Shown: in pieces, positions 29,570 through 38,539 of the stretch
Layout: each line of letters starts with the position of its first letter
Position numbering within the stretch: position 1 is the first letter of the stretch
Assembly: GCA_018607785.1 (NCBI GenBank)
Contig: JABBAU010000055.1
Coordinates: 1 to 54,947, forward strand
Direction of reading: 5' to 3'
Source: Methylobacillus sp.
Lineage (GTDB): Bacteria > Pseudomonadota > Gammaproteobacteria > Burkholderiales > Methylophilaceae
DNA length: 54,947 nt
The notes under the pieces: generated by a model
Database searches by the model: none
Told to the model about the DNA's origin: nothing
What the model saw: only the letters and a program-made list of their open reading frames with translations
Made by a program: the position numbers and the translations under genes

Positions 29570-29974
29570 GTGGGTAAATTTTTAGGCTTATCAGCTCGTG
29601 TGTTAATGGCACTCATCTTTTTTGTATCCGTTATTTTTATCATAAACAATATTTACAATACTCCAAACGGGTATAGCTTATATCAAGATTTATTAGGTGC
29701 ACGGGGTATACCTGGAATTTTTGCCCCAATCAGTATTCTGGTCCAATTGATTGCAGGCTTTACGCTTATTATCGGTTATAAAATAAAGATTACTGCTTAT
29801 GTGCTCTCGATCTACTCATTCATATGGGCATTAATTTACTTTATGAATGCTTTAGGAGGCCAACCACTCTTATTAATGTCACTTCAATACCTTGCTATTT
29901 CTGGGGGTTTGCTTTATTTGGCAATAAATCCTGATACCGGTTATAGCATTGATAGCTGCAAAAAAAATAAGTAA
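29570..29974 (+). CDS. DoxX family membrane protein
   Basis: 134 residues with four predicted membrane helices and the DoxX layout: ARVLMALIFFVSVIFIINN at the start, ISILVQLIAGFTLIIGY in the middle, and a final LLYLAINP. The start is GTG with AAGGA 9 bp upstream. DoxX-like proteins are linked to redox-related membrane functions, but this branch has no assigned activity. The 80-bp gap after mutY contains nothing obvious; a separate promoter is possible. Confidence 0.85.
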   Translation: MGKFLGLSARVLMALIFFVSVIFIINNIYNTPNGYSLYQDLLGARGIPGIFAPISILVQLIAGFTLIIGYKIKITAYVLSIYSFIWALIYFMNALGGQPLLLMSLQYLAISGGLLYLAINPDTGYSIDSCKKNK

Positions 29975-29983
29975 GTAAACATC

Positions 29984-30009
29984 CAGATATAAGCAATTAC
30001 TTGTATCTG
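29984..30009. terminator. Candidate bidirectional terminator hairpin between convergent doxX and metallohydrolase genes
   Basis: A 10-bp stem CAGATATAAG/CTTGTATCTG (one G-U pair) with a 6-nt loop lies in the 38-bp gap between convergent genes. A run of eight A residues about 14 bp to the left would be a U-run on the minus transcript. AT-rich and not adjacent to the U-run, so moderate evidence only. Confidence 0.4.
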
Positions 30010-30012
30010 AAA

Positions 30013-30936
30013 TTATTCCCACTCCATCATGGGAAAAATCTTGTTTATATTTCTTGCATTCTGAATTTCAAATAATTCCCATTTTTTTGATTCTGTTTGA
30101 CCTGCAGTTTCAATAGTTAATTGAAGGTCTTGGTCATCATCAATCGCCTTCCTTACCTCATCTCTCAAAAGCTTAAAGTAATCTTGCTCTTTTTTAAAAG
30201 CTTCTCTCCACTCTTTCGTTGGTGAGCCATGTCCTGGAATAACTTGTATTACATCTAATTTTAAAATTTCATTAATAACTGCTATAAATCCATGAACATC
30301 GCCATCTATTACTGGCGTTCTCTCAATAAATAACAAATCTCCAGCCCAAAGTGTTTTCGTTTTTAAATCTTCCACCGTGATGTCAGTGTTTGTATGTGAA
30401 ATAGGGTAGCCTGTTATCTTAATTATTCTGTTACCTAGATCAAAATTTTTACTTTGATTAGGCTTAATCAAAATAGTAGGGGGGATTTGAATTGATTCTT
30501 CGGGTGGTATTTCTAGATACTGTAAGTTTGTCTTCTCATAGAAGTCCTTTCTAGCAATCATGGCTCTTGGCAATTCTATATGTCCTATAAAATCTGTACC
30601 CTTTTTTTTAAATATTGCATTTCCATAAATGTGATCTAAGTGAACATGAGTATTAATGACATACTTTATAGGTAAATTAGATATTTTTTTTATCGCAAGT
30701 TCAAGCTCACGCCCTATTTCAAGTGACCCACCTGTATCAACAACTGCAATAGCTTCTTCACCGACTATAAAACCAATATTAGCAATATCACCGTGATATG
30801 TTTCATCAACATCTAAATGCTCACCTTGATGTACAAAAATACCAGGAGCCACTTCCTCGAAATGTATACTATGGTCAGAAGCATAAAGAAAAGAACTAAA
30901 GTAAAAAGAAAAAACTAACCATAAGAAATTTTTCAT
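30013..30936 (-). CDS. Quinoprotein relay system zinc metallohydrolase (MBL fold)
   Basis: About 307 residues from ATG 30936, which starts a signal peptide (MKNFLWLVFSFYFSSFLYA); the frame extends 9 codons further to 30963. The metallo-beta-lactamase zinc motif is THVHLDHIYGN, with later ligands in ISHTNTDI, WAGDLLF and PGHGSP. GDIANIGFIVGEEAIAVVDTGG and the terminal MMEWE match the SoxH-related family called quinoprotein relay system zinc metallohydrolase 2, which co-occurs with PQQ enzymes. Periplasmic; its reaction is not known. It diverges from cytochrome b561, and a PQQ dehydrogenase lies 1.6 kb away. Confidence 0.82.
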   Translation of the reverse strand: MKNFLWLVFSFYFSSFLYASDHSIHFEEVAPGIFVHQGEHLDVDETYHGDIANIGFIVGEEAIAVVDTGGSLEIGRELELAIKKISNLPIKYVINTHVHLDHIYGNAIFKKKGTDFIGHIELPRAMIARKDFYEKTNLQYLEIPPEESIQIPPTILIKPNQSKNFDLGNRIIKITGYPISHTNTDITVEDLKTKTLWAGDLLFIERTPVIDGDVHGFIAVINEILKLDVIQVIPGHGSPTKEWREAFKKEQDYFKLLRDEVRKAIDDDQDLQLTIETAGQTESKKWELFEIQNARNINKIFPMMEWE

Positions 30937-31013
30937 ATAAAAGTTTTCAATGTATCTAATCATATGGATTTATTATAAACTTTTAAAAAAGAAAATTTTA
31001 AGAAAGTCATAAA

Positions 31014-31613
31014 ATGATTAACAACTCAAAATATACAAATGTGGCAATTGCTTTACATTGGCTTATTGGTATAGCTATTTTATTTATGTTCATTCTCGGT
31101 TGGTTCATGACAGAACTCCCTAGAGAAACCCCAAAAACAACAAGTTTTGATATATTTCACCTGGGTCTATTTACATGGGAAGTAGCTGAAGAGCAGTCAC
31201 AAAGAACTTTTTACTTCAACTTACACAAATCCATTGGCCTTACTATTCTGATGCTCGTAGTACTTAGAATGTACTGGAGGTTTACACATCGACCGCCTGC
31301 TTTTCTAAGCTCAATGAAACTATGGGAAAAACGTTTAGCAAAAGCAACTCATCACTCACTTTATCTCCTTATGTTTGTTATTCCACTGTCTGGCATCATA
31401 ATGTCTGCCGCAAGTAAATATGGCATTAAATGGTTTGGCATTAAAGTCATTCCTGGTTTTGATGATAAAGCTGTTAGAGAACTTTTTTATGAGTTCCATG
31501 AAATTTTTGGAATACTTCTTCTGCTTTTACTTTTATTTCACACACTTGGTGCAATTAAGCATTCCATCATTGATAAAGATGGCACATTGAGAAGGATGTG
31601 GTTCAGAAAATAA
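31014..31613 (+). CDS. Cytochrome b561 family di-haem membrane protein
   Basis: 199 residues with four membrane helices. Histidines in the helices at H15 (ALHWLIG), H71 (NLHKSIG), H162 (FHEIFG) and H176 (LFHTLGAI) fit the two bis-His haems of bacterial b561 proteins, which pass electrons between ubiquinone and periplasmic partners. The insert between helices 1 and 2 (about 36-65) is longer than in short b561 proteins. With the metallohydrolase and PQQ enzyme nearby it may take electrons from the quinoprotein; that link is inference. Confidence 0.87.
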   Translation: MINNSKYTNVAIALHWLIGIAILFMFILGWFMTELPRETPKTTSFDIFHLGLFTWEVAEEQSQRTFYFNLHKSIGLTILMLVVLRMYWRFTHRPPAFLSSMKLWEKRLAKATHHSLYLLMFVIPLSGIIMSAASKYGIKWFGIKVIPGFDDKAVRELFYEFHEIFGILLLLLLLFHTLGAIKHSIIDKDGTLRRMWFRK

Positions 31614-31676
31614 AAATTAAAAAACTATTTGCCAAGTGGGTTGTAGTTTTATGAATTTCTCAACTAAAACATTCAA

Positions 31677-32516
31677 ATGAAAAAAGAAATACTTACTATT
31701 TTCAATCATGATCGTAATATTTATAAAAGTAAATATATATACCCTGTTGTTTCAAGGCGCTCAAAAGGTCTATCCCTAGGCATCAATCTAAATACAAATA
31801 ATGCCTGCAATTGGCAATGTATTTATTGTCAGGTATCAAATTTAAAACTAGGAAAACCCGAAGCAATTGATTTAAAACTTCTTGAAAGTGAACTTGATGA
31901 ATGGATTAATAAAATTGTATATGGTAATTTTCTTAAAGAATGTGCTTCTGAAAAAGTTGATTTTAAAGATATTGCCTTCTCAGGAAACGGCGAACCCACT
32001 GCTGCACCTGAATTTGAATCTGTTATAAAGATTGTCTTAAAAAAAATTGAACAATTCAAATTATCAAAAACTATTAAGTTAAGATTAATTACTAATGGCA
32101 GTTATTTGAATAAAAACTCTGTTCAAAGTGGCCTTAAACTTATGAAACTTTTCGACCATGAGATATGGTTTAAGATTGACCAAGTTATTCCTAAAGAGGC
32201 CTTAAAAATAAATCGTATTAATCTATCAATTTCTAATCTGAAGAAAAATTTAGAAAGTGCACTTTCTTTATCGCCAACTTTAATTCAGACTTGCTTACTA
32301 AAGATAGACCATCAATTACCATCCGATGATTCCATAATAAAATTTATAGAATTTTTAAAGCCTTATGCGCCTAATTTAAAAGCTATAAATTTATATAGTT
32401 TAGCGCGCCCATCTCAACAAAAAACGAATTTGTATATTGAAGCACTAAATAAAAATGAGTTAGAAATAATTGCTGATAAAATAAAAATTTTAAAAACTAA
32501 GGTAGAGTGTTATTAA
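31677..32516 (+). CDS. Radical SAM protein, wyosine-synthase-like (COG0731-type)
   Basis: 279 residues with the radical SAM cluster motif C44-x3-C48-x2-C51 (ACNWQCIYCQ). The glycine-rich SAM-binding motif FSGNGEPTAAPEFE, RLITNGSYL and KIDQVIPKEALKINR follow. The N-terminal YPVVSRRSKGLSLGINLN is typical of a proteobacterial family without known substrate. Bacteria lack wyosine, so the TYW1-like label marks only fold similarity. It begins 63 bp after b561 and 10 bp before the PQQ dehydrogenase; whether it modifies that protein or a cofactor is open. Confidence 0.78.
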   Translation: MKKEILTIFNHDRNIYKSKYIYPVVSRRSKGLSLGINLNTNNACNWQCIYCQVSNLKLGKPEAIDLKLLESELDEWINKIVYGNFLKECASEKVDFKDIAFSGNGEPTAAPEFESVIKIVLKKIEQFKLSKTIKLRLITNGSYLNKNSVQSGLKLMKLFDHEIWFKIDQVIPKEALKINRINLSISNLKKNLESALSLSPTLIQTCLLKIDHQLPSDDSIIKFIEFLKPYAPNLKAINLYSLARPSQQKTNLYIEALNKNELEIIADKIKILKTKVECY

Positions 32517-32526
32517 GCATCATACA

Positions 32527-34284
32527 ATGTTAAAAATTCTTTTTTTCTCCTCTTTATTGTTTTTCATCACAAGCTGTGGTCAGCCTGATCAAGGTTGGGA
32601 TTCATATGGACAAGACCTTACTAATCAACGTTTTTCAAGAATAACTCAAATCAACAAAAAAAATGTTGGTGAGCTTGAAACGGCTTGGCAAGTACAAACA
32701 GGGGTTAAAGCCACTTTCCAAGCTACGCCCATTGTGCATAAAGGTATCATGTACGTTTCACTTCCTTTAAACAATGTGGTTGCTTTAAATGCTAAAACCG
32801 GAGATGAGATATGGCGTTATGAGCACGAACTAAATCCTAATTGGAATTTATGTTGTGGGCCTTCTAATAGGGGAGTTGCCATCAAAGGTAAGCAATTATT
32901 TTTTGGTACGGTAGATGCTCGATTAATTTCCTTAAATATTAAGACTGGGGAAAAAATATGGGACGTAAATGTCGTAAAAAATACTGTCCAAACTGAATCT
33001 ATTAATGATCTTGATCAATCTGATTCAAATAGTGAAAAAAAGATTAGCGGAGGAACAGGTGTTGGTATATCAATGGCGCCTATAGTTTATAAGGGTAAAG
33101 TTATTATCGGTATTACAGGTGTTGGTTATGGGCTGCATGTAGGGGAGGAAGATGACGACACCCCCCTGGGGGCTGTAGTCGGTGTTTCAGGCAACTATGG
33201 TCGATCAGGTTTTTTAGCTGCTTACGATATACATTCCGGACAAAAAATATGGCAATTTAATACAATTGCTGAAACTGGTTGGGAAGGAAATTTTTCCAAC
33301 TTTATTGAAGATGGGCTTACTTTAAACCGTGATATCTATAAAGAAAAAGCCAATTTAGAAAAATATCCAAATTCATCAAAATTTGGTGGAGGGTCAGCAT
33401 GGACTACCCCTGCTGTAGATGAAGAAACAGATACTCTTTTTTTTGGCACCGGAAATCCGTCCCCTCAAATGAGTGCAGAAACTCGACCTGGTGATAATTT
33501 ATATACCGTATCCATTGTTGCTCTCAATGCTGAAACAGGAAAATTAAAATGGTATTATCAACAAGTCCCACATGATATATGGGGTTATGACGTTGCGAGC
33601 CCGCCCGTTCTATTTTATGCATATCATAATAATCAAGTCATTCCAGCGGTTGCCCAAGCAAGTAAAACGGGGTGGCTTTATATAATAAATAGAGATACAG
33701 GTGCTCTAATTTTAAAATCTGAAGCTTTTGTACCTCAAAGTAATCTTTTTGCAGGGGCTTCAAAAGAAGGAACTATTATTTACCCTGGTATCTTAGGGGG
33801 GTCTAATTGGTCACCAATAAGTATTAATTCTGATTTAAATCTTGCGTATGTTTCAGGAATTCATGCGCCCATAAAATATACCCTTCATGAAAAAAATACA
33901 GATAATGGAACTACTGAATATACAAGTTCAGAGCCCACCAATGATCCACAATGGGGATTACTTTCAGCGATAAATTTATCAACAGGTAAAATTCAATGGC
34001 AATATAAAACTCCGCAACCACTGATTGGAGGGACACTATCTACAAAAGGTGGATTGGTATTTATTGGCGAAGGAAATGGAAATTTTAATGCTATTGATGC
34101 ATCTACTGGCAATTTACTTTGGCAAACAACAGTAGATGCCGGAGTAAATGCTCCACCAATTTCTTATATGATTGAGGGTGAGCAATATATTGCTGTTGTT
34201 GCTGGTGGAAACAAAATTATGGGCTTTCCCCAAGGCGACTATATAAATGTTTATAAACTTCCAAAATCTGATAATAAAAAATAA
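32527..34284 (+). CDS. PQQ-dependent dehydrogenase (alcohol dehydrogenase-like beta-propeller), predicted lipoprotein
   Basis: 585 residues of an eight-bladed quinoprotein propeller. WDSYGQDLTNQRFSRITQI begins the domain, the adjacent cysteines C109-C110 (LCCGPSNRG) would form the PQQ-covering vicinal disulphide, and Trp-docking motifs recur (GEIWRYE-type, GKIQWQY, GNLLWQT). RPGDNLYTVSI and a PHDIWGYD segment follow. The leader MLKILFFSSLLFFITSC has a lipobox with C17, unusual since most such enzymes are soluble and periplasmic. At the position of the catalytic Asp (W-D-Y in MxaF/XoxF) it has G353, while D355 occupies the lanthanide-ligand position. Substrate unknown. Confidence 0.85.
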   Translation: MLKILFFSSLLFFITSCGQPDQGWDSYGQDLTNQRFSRITQINKKNVGELETAWQVQTGVKATFQATPIVHKGIMYVSLPLNNVVALNAKTGDEIWRYEHELNPNWNLCCGPSNRGVAIKGKQLFFGTVDARLISLNIKTGEKIWDVNVVKNTVQTESINDLDQSDSNSEKKISGGTGVGISMAPIVYKGKVIIGITGVGYGLHVGEEDDDTPLGAVVGVSGNYGRSGFLAAYDIHSGQKIWQFNTIAETGWEGNFSNFIEDGLTLNRDIYKEKANLEKYPNSSKFGGGSAWTTPAVDEETDTLFFGTGNPSPQMSAETRPGDNLYTVSIVALNAETGKLKWYYQQVPHDIWGYDVASPPVLFYAYHNNQVIPAVAQASKTGWLYIINRDTGALILKSEAFVPQSNLFAGASKEGTIIYPGILGGSNWSPISINSDLNLAYVSGIHAPIKYTLHEKNTDNGTTEYTSSEPTNDPQWGLLSAINLSTGKIQWQYKTPQPLIGGTLSTKGGLVFIGEGNGNFNAIDASTGNLLWQTTVDAGVNAPPISYMIEGEQYIAVVAGGNKIMGFPQGDYINVYKLPKSDNKK

Positions 34285-34302
34285 CAAGTTAAAAACTTAA
34301 AA

Positions 34303-35016
34303 ATGATTAAAATTATTTTTATTTTCTATCACCTTATTATTGGTTTTTTTCTAGCTCTCTATATTTTATATATAAATGACAAAGCAAAAAAAAATATTAT
34401 AAAAAAATGGTCAAAAAAACTTCTGCACATATTTCAAATTGATGTAGAAACAAATGAAAACCTTCATAAAATTTTATCAAAAAAAAATTACTTAATCGTA
34501 AGTAACCATATCTCATGGTTAGATATTTTTCTGATTAATTCTATTTATCCAGTGACGTTTTTATCAAAGGCTGACGTTACTGAGTGGCCGCTAGTAGGAA
34601 AATTAATTAAAAGTGCTGATACAATTTATATTAATAGAGATAAAAAAAAATCACTTTCAATCGCATCTGTTCAAATTGAAGATGAATTAAAACAATTGAA
34701 GAGTGTGTATTTTTTTCCTGAAAGCATTGCGACTGATGGCTCAAAATTACTCCCTTTTAAAAGTAATTTTTTTCAAACAGCTATTAACACTCAAGTTGAT
34801 ATACTGCCTATTGCCATTAAATATACCTATCAAGATCGCTTTAGCGCATCTCCATCCTATGCAGGTGATATTACGCTTTTACAATCCATATTAACTTTAG
34901 TAAAAAATAAGAATTTGAAAGCAAGCATATTTATTCTCCCAAAAATATCTAGTAAAAATAATAGGAAAATTATTGCAAATAAAGCACGTGAAATGATATA
35001 TAAAGCGTTAAACTAA
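34303..35016 (+). CDS. Lysophospholipid acyltransferase (PlsC/LPLAT family)
   Basis: 237 residues with an N-terminal membrane helix and the acyltransferase motif H69-x4-D74 (SNHISWLDIF). The second block is KADVTEWPLVGKLI, and the third FFPESIATDGSKLLPFKSNFF is a variant of the usual PEGT(R/T)S. The C-terminus ILPKISSKNNRK is typical. It likely acylates lysophosphatidate or another lysolipid at the inner membrane. It lies 18 bp after the PQQ gene; the usual Gly of PEG is replaced by Ser. Confidence 0.85.
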   Translation: MIKIIFIFYHLIIGFFLALYILYINDKAKKNIIKKWSKKLLHIFQIDVETNENLHKILSKKNYLIVSNHISWLDIFLINSIYPVTFLSKADVTEWPLVGKLIKSADTIYINRDKKKSLSIASVQIEDELKQLKSVYFFPESIATDGSKLLPFKSNFFQTAINTQVDILPIAIKYTYQDRFSASPSYAGDITLLQSILTLVKNKNLKASIFILPKISSKNNRKIIANKAREMIYKALN

Positions 35017-35091
35017 TTTATATGAACAGTTATTTTTATTTTGAATATATAAGTTCATCTCTTGAAATGCATTTTTCAAATTTAAATTAAA

Positions 35092-35379
35092 ATGGTAAAT
35101 AAAAATTATAATAAAAAGTTAAAAGCTTTAATTGCTTTGAGATTGAAGATAGTTCGACCGCTTCTATGTATAACTATCCTGCCTTATTTTTGTTTTATTG
35201 GTGTGATTGCTTTTAAACCTGAAAAATTTAGTCCGCTCATTTTTAATACCCATATCTCTTTAGGAATTTTTTTAGGCTTGCTTCTTATCCTGCTAATATT
35301 TTTTATTACAATTAGGTATGTTTATTTAGCTAATAAATATATCGAGCCTCAAATAAATGCTATAAAAAATGATATCTAA
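35092..35379 (+). CDS. DUF485 family membrane protein
   Basis: 95 residues with two membrane helices (about 22-45 and 55-82) and a conserved positively charged start. DUF485 (YjcH-like) genes nearly always precede actP-type sodium:solute symporters, as here with an 11-bp overlap. The function is unknown; a partner or assembly factor of the transporter is the usual suggestion. No clear ribosome site before the ATG. Confidence 0.85.
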   Translation: MVNKNYNKKLKALIALRLKIVRPLLCITILPYFCFIGVIAFKPEKFSPLIFNTHISLGIFLGLLLILLIFFITIRYVYLANKYIEPQINAIKNDI

Positions 35380-37003
35380 ATTATTCTTATTTATCTTATT
35401 TTTTTGTAACTTTTCATCTGCGAGTAATGGCAATAATGAAAATAATTACATAGCTATCATCATGTTCATTTTATTTGTAACAGTGACCCTTTTTATTACC
35501 TACTTAGCTTCAAAAAAATCTTCAACCGCAGATGGATTTTATACAGCAGGGGGGAACATTACTGGCTTGCAAAATGGCTTAGCGATATCTGGAGATTTTA
35601 TGTCAGCTGCATCTTTTTTAGGTATATCTGGACTTGTATATTTAACTGGTTTTGATGGTTTAATATACTCAATTGGTTTCCTTATTGGGTGGCCCATTAT
35701 ACTTTTATTGATTGCTGAACCATTAAGGAATTTGGGTAAATATAGTTTTGCTGATGTTGTTTCTTTTCGTCTAAGTCAAAGACCTATCAGGATATTAGCT
35801 GCCTGTGGTTCTCTTTCCACAGTCATTTTATATTTAATTGCCCAAATGGTTGGTGCTGGAAAATTAATAGAGATTCTTTTTGGATTACCTTATTACTCTG
35901 CTGTCATGATTGTGGGTGGATTAATGATTCTTTATGTGACATTTGGAGGTATGTTAGCGACGACTTGGGTTCAAATTATTAAAGCAATATTATTATTGTT
36001 TGGTGCTACAACAATTGCGATTCTAGTTTTATTTCAATTTAATTTTGATATAAATCTATTCTTTAATGAGGCTACAAATATTCATAAAAAGGGTGTTTCA
36101 ATTTTATCTCCAGGTGGGTTAATCTCTGATCCTATTTCAGCGGTCTCATTAGGTCTCGCCTTGATGTTCGGAACGGCTGGCCTTCCCCATATACTAATGC
36201 GATTTTTTACTGTTTCTGATGCAAACCAAGCAAGAAAATCTGTTGCTTATGCAACTGGATTTATTGGCTACTTTTATCTGTTAACCTTTATTATTGGTTT
36301 TGGCGCCATAATTCTTATTTCAAATAACCCATCATATCTTGATGGTTCCAATACGTTAATTGGGGGAAACAATATGGCAGCTATTCATCTAGCGCATGCT
36401 GTAGGTGGTGACATATTGCTAGGCTTTATTTCTGCAGTAGCTTTCGCAACTATTCTGGCTGTTGTATCAGGGCTAACATTGGCTGGGGCTTCTGCAATTT
36501 CTCATGATCTATATGCAAATGCTTTTTTTAAAGGTAAACAAACTGAAAAAAGTGAAATGTTTGTTTCAAAAATTGCAACCATTTTTCTTGGAGTATTATC
36601 TATATATCTGGGCATTATTTTCCAAGATCAAAATGTCGCTTTTATGGTTGGACTAGCATTCGCAATTGCTGCGAGCGCAAATTTTCCTTTATTATTACTA
36701 TCTATATATTGGAAAAAACTTACCACCAAAGGAGCAGTGGTTGGTGGATCGCTTGGTTTATTATCTGCCATTACATTTGTTATTTTGGGCCCTGTTGTTT
36801 GGGTAGACATTTTAGGCAATACCACTCCAATTTTTCCATATAAATACCCAGCGTTATTTTCAATGTCGATAACATTCCTGATTATTTGGATTATTTCATC
36901 ACTTGATAAATCTAAACAAGGAGTTAGTGAAATTAAAAGTTTTGATGCCCAATATTTCAGATCTCAAACGGGAATTGGAATTGATACAAAAATTTCACAC
37001 TAA
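35369..37003 (+). CDS. actP: Cation:acetate-type symporter (sodium:solute symporter family)
   Basis: 544 residues with an N-terminal leader ([19 protein letters not shown]) and about 13 membrane helices. SSS-family motifs include [33 protein letters not shown] near the start, [15 protein letters not shown] in the middle and [17 protein letters not shown]. These match ActP, which takes up acetate and related short acids with a cation. It overlaps the DUF485 gene. Exact substrate in this organism is not determined by sequence; pyruvate or other carboxylates are possible. Confidence 0.9.
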   Translation: MISKLFLFILFFCNFSSASNGNNENNYIAIIMFILFVTVTLFITYLASKKSSTADGFYTAGGNITGLQNGLAISGDFMSAASFLGISGLVYLTGFDGLIYSIGFLIGWPIILLLIAEPLRNLGKYSFADVVSFRLSQRPIRILAACGSLSTVILYLIAQMVGAGKLIEILFGLPYYSAVMIVGGLMILYVTFGGMLATTWVQIIKAILLLFGATTIAILVLFQFNFDINLFFNEATNIHKKGVSILSPGGLISDPISAVSLGLALMFGTAGLPHILMRFFTVSDANQARKSVAYATGFIGYFYLLTFIIGFGAIILISNNPSYLDGSNTLIGGNNMAAIHLAHAVGGDILLGFISAVAFATILAVVSGLTLAGASAISHDLYANAFFKGKQTEKSEMFVSKIATIFLGVLSIYLGIIFQDQNVAFMVGLAFAIAASANFPLLLLSIYWKKLTTKGAVVGGSLGLLSAITFVILGPVVWVDILGNTTPIFPYKYPALFSMSITFLIIWIISSLDKSKQGVSEIKSFDAQYFRSQTGIGIDTKISH

Positions 37004-37012
37004 TTTAATACA

Positions 37013-37453
37013 ATGATAACTTGGAAAAAAATTAAAAATTTTATTGCATATGGTTCACCAACACCTAAGAATAAAATAATAAAAACTGAAACTGAATGGA
37101 AAAATTTATTAAGCGACGAAGTGTTTAATATAACTCGGCGGTCAGGCACTGAGCATGCTTTCAGTTCTGAAATGTGCTCTAAATTCGAACCTGGACTTTA
37201 TGCTTGTGCTTGCTGTGATAGTTTACTCTTTGATGCTTCAGAAAAATATGATTCACAATCAGGATGGCCTTCATTTTCTCAACCCCTAGAAGAAAATTCT
37301 ATTGGCTATAAAACTGATTCATCAAATTTAATGGTTAGGGTTGAAGTCACCTGTAATTCTTGTGATGCCCACCTTGGTCATGTATTTCCGGATGGACCTG
37401 AACCATCAGGCTTAAGATATTGTATAAACTCTTTGTCCTTAAAAAGAAAATAA
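37013..37453 (+). CDS. msrB: Peptide-methionine (R)-S-oxide reductase
   Basis: 146 residues with zinc-binding pairs C65/C68 (CACC) and C114/C117 (CNSC), the QSGWPSF motif, HLGHVFPDGP and the catalytic cysteine C137 in RYCINSLSL. It reduces the R-isomer of methionine sulphoxide in proteins. No signal peptide, so cytoplasmic. It ends 3 bp before the convergent hemE. Confidence 0.95.
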   Translation: MITWKKIKNFIAYGSPTPKNKIIKTETEWKNLLSDEVFNITRRSGTEHAFSSEMCSKFEPGLYACACCDSLLFDASEKYDSQSGWPSFSQPLEENSIGYKTDSSNLMVRVEVTCNSCDAHLGHVFPDGPEPSGLRYCINSLSLKRK

Positions 37454-37456
37454 TAT

Positions 37457-38518
37457 TTAGTGAAATTTTTTACTGTAATTTCTAACTGTTTCAAGCATGA
37501 CTAAAACGTTTTCTAACGGAGTAAACTGTGTAATACCATGCCCCAAATTAAATATGTGTCCTTCACCAACACCATAATCATCTAATACTTTTTTTACAGC
37601 TGATTCAATTACTTTTGGATCAGATAATAATATAGAAGGATCAAGGTTCCCCTGAAGGGTAACTTGGTCTTTAACTTGTTTTCTTGCACTACTCAAACTT
37701 GTTTGCCAATCTAATCCAATTCCATCTGCACCAATCTTTGCCTGTTTTGAAATCCATTGGCCACCGCCCTTAGTAAAAATAATTTTTGGAATGTCTTCAA
37801 ACCCTAAAATGTTTAAATTTGAAATAATTACCTTCATATAATTTAATGAATATTGCTCATATTCATGATGAGAAAGAATCCCTCCCCATGTATCAAATAA
37901 CATAACAACGTCAGCACCAGCCTTGATCTGACAAGCTAAATATCTTGATACAGTCTCCGCATTTATTTTTAATATGTGACTCATTAAGTCAGGACGAGAG
38001 TACATCATTTTTTTTACTTTCATAAAATCAGTACCGCCTTGACCTTCAATCATATATGTTGCCAAAGTCCATGGGCTACCTGAAAAGCCAATGAGCGGGA
38101 CTCTATTACTAAGTGCTTTTTTTATAGAAGAGACTGCATCAAAAACATAACTTAAGCTTTCTTCAACATCAGGGATATCTAATTTAAAAATTGCTTCTTC
38201 GCCGTGTAAGGGATTATTAAATTTAGGACCTTCACCGTCTTCGAAATAGAGCCCTAATCCCATAGCATCAGGTATCGTTAAAATATCTGAAAATAAAATC
38301 GCTGCATCTAAAAATGGATACCTATCAAGTGGCTGAAGAGCTACTTCGGTTGCAAAATTTTTATTCTTACAAAGCTCTAAAAAATTTCCTGCTTTTTTTC
38401 TTGATTCTCTATATTCCGGCAGATAACGGCCTGCTTGCCGCATCATCCAAACAGGTGTGTAAGGTGTCGATTCTCTTCTCAAGGTTTTTAGAAAAGAATC
38501 GTTTTGAATAATTGACAT
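37457..38518 (-). CDS. hemE: Uroporphyrinogen decarboxylase
   Basis: 353 residues with the family signatures PVWMMRQAGRYLPEYR (about 22-37), GFSGSPWTLATYMIEG (about 145-160), the GADGIGLDW segment and FNLGHGI near the C-terminus. It converts uroporphyrinogen III to coproporphyrinogen III. It follows gltD by 21 bp in the leftward gltB-gltD-hemE series seen in other betaproteobacteria. Confidence 0.97.
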   Translation of the reverse strand: MSIIQNDSFLKTLRRESTPYTPVWMMRQAGRYLPEYRESRKKAGNFLELCKNKNFATEVALQPLDRYPFLDAAILFSDILTIPDAMGLGLYFEDGEGPKFNNPLHGEEAIFKLDIPDVEESLSYVFDAVSSIKKALSNRVPLIGFSGSPWTLATYMIEGQGGTDFMKVKKMMYSRPDLMSHILKINAETVSRYLACQIKAGADVVMLFDTWGGILSHHEYEQYSLNYMKVIISNLNILGFEDIPKIIFTKGGGQWISKQAKIGADGIGLDWQTSLSSARKQVKDQVTLQGNLDPSILLSDPKVIESAVKKVLDDYGVGEGHIFNLGHGITQFTPLENVLVMLETVRNYSKKFH

Positions 38519-38539
38519 TGATTTTATAAAAAGAAATTT

